Below are positions 5,974 through 9,010 of a stretch of 9,010 nucleotides of DNA, in pieces. Below the pieces are notes generated by a model. That model made no database searches. It saw nothing but the letters and a program-made list of their open reading frames with translations, and had not been told where the DNA came from. Location: the NCBI GenBank assembly GCA_001915545.1, contig MNQS01000174.1, positions 1 to 9,010 on the forward strand, written 5' to 3'. The stretch's first letter is position 1. The number at the start of each line of letters is the position of its first letter. Origin of the DNA: Bacteroides sp. 43_108 (GTDB lineage: Bacteria; Bacteroidota; Bacteroidia; Bacteroidales; Bacteroidaceae). The position numbers were made by a program, and so were the translations under genes.

Positions 5974-6582
5974 ATGGCGAGTAGATTTCTGCAAGTATTA
6001 TTGTCGGCAACTGTAGTGGCTTTCATTGCCGTAGGGTGTGGCAACAGAGGTTTCAATCCTCCGTCTGACGAGGATATGATTCATAATTTCTATGCCCATG
6101 AAGATGCGTTTAATGAAATAACCGAAATTCTGTTGAATTGCCCGTATGGCGACATTTACCCTCCGTTCTATCCAATCGGGAGCGCAACGGATTCATTGTG
6201 TTTGTCAAGTCTTGGCAATGAAAAATGCACGCGTCTTGATTCCCTGCTTGCATCGGTGGGTGGTAGGAGATTGTATTTCAAAAGCCGGCATACTTTGTGG
6301 CAGATTGAACATGGCGATTTTAGCTCAATTCCTCCCATTGAGGAACTGCCCGACACCATTGTTCCAAGCATCTCTATCATTTACTATTCTGCCGGTTGGT
6401 CTGTCGGGCCGAGTGTGGACAAGCAGTATGCTTACAGGTTCGCGGAGGACTCAACCTATGCGGTCAATTGGGAACTGAACGACCTGATTGAGCTTGTTAG
6501 GAATGATCCGGATGCACCGGGCGGTATGGCATCAAGACACATTGAGGGCGATTGGTATATTGAATTATGGTATGACAAATGA
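5974..6582 (+). CDS. Lipoprotein of unknown function, 202 aa
   Basis: I chose ATG 5974 because it places a classic signal peptide at the N-terminus (MASRFLQVLLSATVVAFIAV, then GC, with lipidated C22). The upstream ATG 5923 would add 17 hydrophilic residues before it and lies over the putative promoter. The mature part begins GNRGFNPPSDEDMIHNFYAH. The DEDMIxNFxxHxxxF pattern is one I associate with small envelope lipoproteins found beside polymorphic toxin and immunity genes in Bacteroidales, though I cannot name a family. The rest is a soluble mixed domain rich in D/S/Y (residues 50-202) with a C-terminal DWYIELWYDK strand. It overlaps the next gene by 11 nt and probably heads a three-gene + strand operon. 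Its likely location is periplasm-facing membrane. Confidence 0.78.
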   Translation: MASRFLQVLLSATVVAFIAVGCGNRGFNPPSDEDMIHNFYAHEDAFNEITEILLNCPYGDIYPPFYPIGSATDSLCLSSLGNEKCTRLDSLLASVGGRRLYFKSRHTLWQIEHGDFSSIPPIEELPDTIVPSISIIYYSAGWSVGPSVDKQYAYRFAEDSTYAVNWELNDLIELVRNDPDAPGGMASRHIEGDWYIELWYDK

Positions 6583-6874
6583 TAATTATGCAATGAAAGT
6601 TACCGATATATACGAAGCTATGAACAGCAAGGCGGAAGCGTTTTTCGAGTGGTTGCAGGCTCACCCTAAATACGGGTTGCTGTTTGGTGTCGGGTTGCTT
6701 GCCCTATGGCTTGCAGGGTTGCTGTTCCGTTGGAAATGGGCATGTGAGTGGCAGTTTCATGGAAAGCTATGGTTCTTTGATGATTGCAAACCCGAAACAC
6801 GCCGACGGATTAAGATAGTGCTGGTCAGCGTTCTGATTATCCTCATATTGGTCGATTTCTTTGTATGGAGGTGA
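6572..6874 (+). CDS. Two-helix membrane protein, 100 aa, Imm17-like in appearance
   Basis: I chose ATG 6572, which overlaps the upstream stop by 11 nt; ATG 6593 (93 aa, starting MKVTDIYEAMNSK) is equally plausible. The frame is open back to 6488 but lies over the lipoprotein gene there. The N-terminal helix (about 12-32) is amphipathic and aromatic (NSKAEAFFEWLQAHP). Two transmembrane segments follow, about residues 34-52 (GLLFGVGLLALWLAGLLF) and 82-98 (IVLVSVLIILILVDFFVW), joined by a loop with RWKW, GKLWFFDD and PETRRRI. Two helices joined by an aromatic loop followed by an R-R-I at the second helix resemble the small Imm17 immunity family as I remember it; this needs a profile search. Its stop overlaps the ribosome site of the next gene. 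Confidence 0.75.
   Translation: MTNDNYAMKVTDIYEAMNSKAEAFFEWLQAHPKYGLLFGVGLLALWLAGLLFRWKWACEWQFHGKLWFFDDCKPETRRRIKIVLVSVLIILILVDFFVWR
6867..6871 (+). promoter_or_regulatory. Shine-Dalgarno GGAGG deciding the 6879 start
   Basis: GGAGG lies 7 nt before ATG 6879 and partly overlaps the last codons of the upstream gene (its TGA is 6872-6874). Such a canonical site is uncommon in Bacteroidetes and supports translational coupling of the two genes. Confidence 0.55.
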
Positions 6875-6878
6875 GAGC

Positions 6879-7274
6879 ATGGATAAGGACAATCGCAAAT
6901 ACCGGTTCTGCTTCATCGACTATATGTGGTATGTAGCCGAAAAATGGAGCGAGCGAGAGCATAACAATCTCAATGGGAGAATGTTGCTTTTCCTATGCTG
7001 GCTGTTTGCCATAACCATACCGCTTGGAATACCGCTACTATTTCGCCTTTTCAGTTGGATAATTGCTTTTGCCATAGTAATGATTCTTTGCTTTCTTCCC
7101 GACTTATTTTGCCAGCTCCGTTACACAGCCGGGCGGCGTGAAGCGCTCCGTAAATATTACGGAAAGATGAAACACTCCGGCAGGAAGCTCGCCAAAATAG
7201 TCCTTATCGTCATCGCCCTGACCGTAGCGAATTTCCCACTAATGTTTCACTTCGGATTTATACATTGGGCATGA
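6879..7274 (+). CDS. Three-helix membrane protein, 131 aa, paralogous family member B
   Basis: The start at 6879 is fixed by a GGAGG 7 nt upstream; a TTG extension to 6861 would add six residues. The product begins MDKDNRKYRFCFIDYMWYVA and has predicted transmembrane segments at about residues 35-57, 58-76 and 104-124. Between the second and third is the family motif YTAGRREALRKYY (82-94), matching FTKARERAYYRLY in the 5443 gene and PFSRREAVMQHYE in the 7688 gene. Its length equals that of family member A (131 aa), and the helix order is the same. It is the last gene of the + strand trio, after the lipoprotein and the two-helix protein. Its 3' end overlaps the convergent 7258 gene by 17 nt. 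Function unknown; immunity or toxin-antagonist cargo is an inference from context. Confidence 0.8.
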   Translation: MDKDNRKYRFCFIDYMWYVAEKWSEREHNNLNGRMLLFLCWLFAITIPLGIPLLFRLFSWIIAFAIVMILCFLPDLFCQLRYTAGRREALRKYYGKMKHSGRKLAKIVLIVIALTVANFPLMFHFGFIHWA

Positions 7275-7674
7275 CAATGCCTGCCACTACCGCCACTGCA
7301 ATGACAACGGCATAGTACACCTCTATCGCCTTTTTCCAATATAGAGGACGCAAATCAAGTTCTTCTCGGATTTCCATTCTCCAATCAGAAGGTTTGAACT
7401 GAAATCCGGAGATGCACCATGCTGCGACAACCGCCCATCCGATCAATATGCCGGTAACTATTTTCTGACCGTTATTCGGGTCGTCTTTTAGCGTAAGTAA
7501 TGCCACCAAAATTAATGAGAGATAGGGAAGTCCAATTATCCCACCAGCCCGACGCTCCACCCAATCATGCCCCCCTTTCCTTCGCAGCATATCGTAGGCA
7601 AGGATGTATGCGGTTTTATGTATCATCGCAATCAAGCGAAATAAATGAGGTCTTCCTGTTTCTGCTCTTTTCAT
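7258..7674 (-). CDS. Three-helix membrane protein, 138 aa, hypothetical
   Basis: I do not recognise a family. The N-terminal part is basic and helical (HLFRLIAMIHKTAYILAYDM, then LRRKGGHDWVERRAGG). Predicted membrane segments lie at about residues 47-62 (IGLPYLSLILVALLTL), 71-91 (IVTGILIGWAVVAAWCISGF) and 117-135 (VYYAVVIAVAVVAGIVM). The loop between the second and third segments contains FKPSDWRMEIREELDLRP, placed like the RREA loop of the three paralogues but without a clear match, so it may be a distant relative or unrelated. It follows the 276-aa gene after 13 nt on the minus strand, so the two are probably one operon. Its 3' end overlaps the convergent + strand gene by 17 nt, leaving no room for a separate terminator. 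Confidence 0.75.
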   Translation of the reverse strand: MKRAETGRPHLFRLIAMIHKTAYILAYDMLRRKGGHDWVERRAGGIIGLPYLSLILVALLTLKDDPNNGQKIVTGILIGWAVVAAWCISGFQFKPSDWRMEIREELDLRPLYWKKAIEVYYAVVIAVAVVAGIVMPNV

Positions 7675-7687
7675 ACTTTTGTAGGTT

Positions 7688-8518
7688 TTAAAATTCCGTA
7701 TCTTCCGTCCATTCCAGAGAGTCCACCGGACAAAGCCCGGTGTTTCTCACCTCGTACCACCCGGTCAGCAGTACCCTTATGCTGTCCGGCGTATATCCCT
7801 TGACCCATGTACATTCGACAAACTTCTGGCTGCCGTCTTGGATTTCATCAAAGGTGGCATGGTTCAATAGCCCTACACGGAACTCTCCTCCCATATCTTC
7901 CTCCCTTACCTGCATGACATAGACCGGTTGCCCGTATCGGGATGTGCGACCGTCCTGATTAATCAGATATTGCAAGGCTTCGCTGGGTACTTCCTGACGG
8001 GCTCCTACCGTGATATGCAGCGCAAGGTAATCCCTCCACCTTTGCGGAACTTCCGTCCGTGTGTTCTCCACCGGCTCCGCCTTGCGCCCGTCTATCCGCA
8101 TCAGTGTGCTTGGCAACAGGTACATTTCGGCAATCATCAGAAAGCCGAGGGAGAACAGGAAGAAGTAACATCTGAAGGGGCTGAACCTGCGTCCCTCATA
8201 GTGCTGCATGACCGCTTCCCTTCGTGAAAACGGGTATATCCGACCATTCGATAGATAGTGGAGAATTGCGACGATTCCGGCTATCATGGCGACTGTAAAC
8301 CACTCAAATACCGTGGAGTCGAAAAGGAAATGAGCGGTTGTAAGGAAGATCGGCTCATAGATAAATATCATGATGCAAAGCATCAGCATGGACTCCCCGT
8401 CGGGGCGTCTTGGCTCGCCCTTGTAATGCCTCTGTGCCATTTCTCCCAACCAGAACAGGTAGTCGAAGAAATAATAGCGCCGTTGTCGTTCTTGCTCCTT
8501 ATAGTCCCGTTTCTTCAT
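7688..8518 (-). CDS. Paralogous family member C with extra C-terminal soluble domain, 276 aa
   Basis: Residues 1-135 repeat the plan of the 131-aa proteins. There is a basic start, then RRYYFFDYLFWLGEMAQRHY (13-32) matching KYKFSIIDHLYYAG and KYRFCFIDYMWYVAEK. Predicted transmembrane segments lie at about 44-66 and 71-89, followed by PFSRREAVMQHYEG (96-109) and a third segment at about 116-135. Residues 140-276 form an added soluble domain rich in charged residues and short strands (YLALHITVGAR, QPVYVMQVREED, KFVECTWVKGYT, RVLLTGWYEVRNTG). By topology this domain probably lies on the periplasmic side after the third helix. The start MKKRDYKEQE is at 8518. A 13-nt gap separates it from the 7258 gene. 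The function is unknown; the added domain could be where a partner or toxin is recognised. Confidence 0.8.
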   Translation of the reverse strand: MKKRDYKEQERQRRYYFFDYLFWLGEMAQRHYKGEPRRPDGESMLMLCIMIFIYEPIFLTTAHFLFDSTVFEWFTVAMIAGIVAILHYLSNGRIYPFSRREAVMQHYEGRRFSPFRCYFFLFSLGFLMIAEMYLLPSTLMRIDGRKAEPVENTRTEVPQRWRDYLALHITVGARQEVPSEALQYLINQDGRTSRYGQPVYVMQVREEDMGGEFRVGLLNHATFDEIQDGSQKFVECTWVKGYTPDSIRVLLTGWYEVRNTGLCPVDSLEWTEDTEF

Positions 8519-8622
8519 TCTAAATATAATATTTGGTGGCTAACCGACCTTTAGGGGAGGTTACGCCGTTTGCTATCTACCGTTGTTTGATTTCTTTCGT
8601 TTAATATGTCTTTGATTAATTC

Positions 8623-8691
8623 CGGTACAGAAACAAAACGTACCGAAAGACGGAAACAGGATTTATTTCGGTACGCTTCCCCGATCGGTAC
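8623..8691. repeat. Four CGGTAC/GTACCG boxes upstream of parA
   Basis: CGGTAC occurs at 8623-8628, 8669-8674 and 8686-8691, and its reverse complement GTACCG at 8640-8645. Two of the boxes extend to a perfect 10-bp inverted repeat, CGTACCGAAA (8639-8648) and TTTCGGTACG (8666-8675), with a 17-nt spacer. The first-to-second and third-to-fourth spacings are both 17 nt. Four copies of a 6-mer within 69 nt are far above chance. They may bind a repressor or a ParB-like protein, or act as a parS-like centromere beside parA. Confidence 0.6.
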
Positions 8692-8710
8692 AAAAAACAC
8701 GCAAAAAACG

Positions 8711-8748
8711 AAAATACTACTTTTAGTCTTTTAGTATATTAGTATTTT
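8711..8748 (+). repeat. Phased 8-bp direct repeats with an inverted repeat
   Basis: Three consecutive 8-bp units, TTTTAGTC (8721-8728), TTTTAGTA (8729-8736) and TATTAGTA (8737-8744), form an imperfect tandem array just before the -7 element. In addition AAAATACTA (8711-8719) is the exact reverse complement of TAGTATTTT (8740-8748), bracketing the array. The arrangement places a possible operator over the -33 region of the parA promoter. Confidence 0.45.
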
Positions 8749-8751
8749 GAC

Positions 8752-8759
8752 TATATTTG
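8752..8759 (+). promoter_or_regulatory. -7 promoter element of the parA-like gene
   Basis: TATATTTG matches the Bacteroidetes -7 consensus TAnnTTTG and lies 32 nt before the parA ATG. No perfect TTTG sits at the usual -33 distance, only CTTTT around 8728-8732. A TTTG at 8746-8749 is too close. The missing -33 box fits a promoter that depends on an activator or is controlled by the adjoining repeats. Confidence 0.5.
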
Positions 8760-8791
8760 CGGACATGACAACCATTTAAAAAACTGAATTT

Positions 8792-9010
8792 ATGAGCAAA
8801 GCAAAAGTAATCTCCGTATTGAATCACAAAGGGGGAGTAGGAAGCGGCGCGTTACGTCAAAAAGGGTACAAGGTTCTTTTGATCGACCTTGACGGACAAG
8901 CCAACCTGACTGAATCGCTGGGCTTCTCTGCGGAGCTTCCCCAAACGATCTACGGTGCGATGAAAGGCGAATACGACCTGCCGATCTACGAGCATAAGGA
9001 CGGCCTTAGC
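8792..9010 (+). CDS. parA: ParA-family partition ATPase, 5' part, with deleted Walker A motif
   Basis: The first 73 codons are visible; the gene runs off the right edge. It begins MSKAKVISVLNHKGGVG and continues SGALRQKGYKVLLIDLDGQA, then NLTESLGFS. ParA/MinD-type ATPases have KGGVGKT/S with about eight further residues before the 'LA..L...G..VLLID.D' segment. Here KGGVG is followed directly by SGALRQKG, so the catalytic Walker A lysine and threonine and about 9-10 residues are missing, in frame, at 8842/8843. The signature lysine K13 and the D32-D34 Walker A'-like segment remain. Without the Walker A lysine such proteins normally cannot bind ATP productively, so the product is probably inactive unless this is a sequencing or assembly error. 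Intact relatives segregate plasmids or sit at the head of conjugative-element transfer regions (traA-like) in Bacteroidales. The preceding repeats suggest autoregulation. Confidence 0.85.
   Translation, partial: MSKAKVISVLNHKGGVGSGALRQKGYKVLLIDLDGQANLTESLGFSAELPQTIYGAMKGEYDLPIYEHKDGLS

Larger units (their letters stand above)
8519..8791. promoter_or_regulatory. 273-nt divergent regulatory region between the 276-aa gene and parA
   Basis: No gene is visible here. The left part (8519-8620) serves as upstream region for the minus-strand pair, and I see no strong -7 element in it; TAAATATA at 8521-8528 is a 7/8 match on the minus strand but sits too close to the start. The right part holds the CGGTAC boxes, the phased 8-bp repeats and the parA promoter, each listed separately. 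The density of repeats suggests an autoregulated operator or partition-site region. Confidence 0.5.

Noticed and set aside
7928..8227. 99-codon open frame on the plus strand
   Set aside because: It lies antisense within the 276-aa gene, whose paralogy with two other genes confirms the minus strand.
8539..8562. Hairpin ACCT...AGGT upstream of the 276-aa gene
   Set aside because: The stem is only about 4 bp and no T run follows on either strand, so it does not support a terminator or riboswitch.
8623..8691. CRISPR-like array
   Set aside because: The repeated unit is only 6-10 bp, occurs in both orientations and has unequal spacing; this fits protein-binding sites instead.

Overview
The window looks like a mosaic of mobile DNA from the phylum Bacteroidetes, most likely a gut Bacteroidales such as Bacteroides or Parabacteroides. 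This rests on the protein families, on lipoproteins with typical lipoboxes, on -7 elements of the TAnnTTTG type, and on the general scarcity of Shine-Dalgarno sites. No rRNA, tRNA or CRISPR is visible.

Region 1 (nt 1-4488, all on +) is a tightly packed phage or prophage-like transcription unit. It holds the 3' part of a DnaE-type DNA polymerase III alpha gene, a DEDDh proofreading exonuclease, a small gene that appears broken by a one-base frameshift, a terminase small subunit-like protein, a 52-aa one-helix membrane protein too short for usual gene calls, a membrane-anchored coiled-coil protein, a small unrecognised protein, and a 197-aa membrane-anchored coiled-coil protein. Most genes overlap or lie within a few bases of each other. 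A hairpin terminator follows at 4513-4550. No terminase large subunit, portal or capsid gene is present.

Region 2 (4489-4912) is a junction. It holds the terminator, a 12-bp palindrome, and the first roughly 85 codons of a Bacteroidetes-type tyrosine recombinase that is frameshifted in a run of seven G and then cut off.

Region 3 (about 4913-8518) has a lower GC content and changes strand several times. It carries short genes for lipoproteins and membrane proteins: a WG-repeat lipoprotein, a second lipoprotein, a 100-aa two-helix protein, a 138-aa three-helix protein, and three members of one paralogous membrane family (131, 131 and 276 aa). The three share an N-terminal aromatic 'Y/F-F-x-I/F-D-Y/H' motif and a central 'RREA/RERA' motif. 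The content resembles an array of orphan immunity or defence cargo, but that is inference. The family is the best candidate here for something undescribed.

Region 4 (8519-9010) is a 273-nt regulatory region with four CGGTAC/GTACCG boxes, phased 8-bp repeats and a good -7 element, leading into a parA-like gene. That gene is cut by the window edge and has lost the Walker A lysine and threonine through what looks like an in-frame deletion.

Three separate indel-type lesions (2386-2741, 4816-4822, 8842/8843) suggest either a decaying island or local sequence errors; reads would decide.
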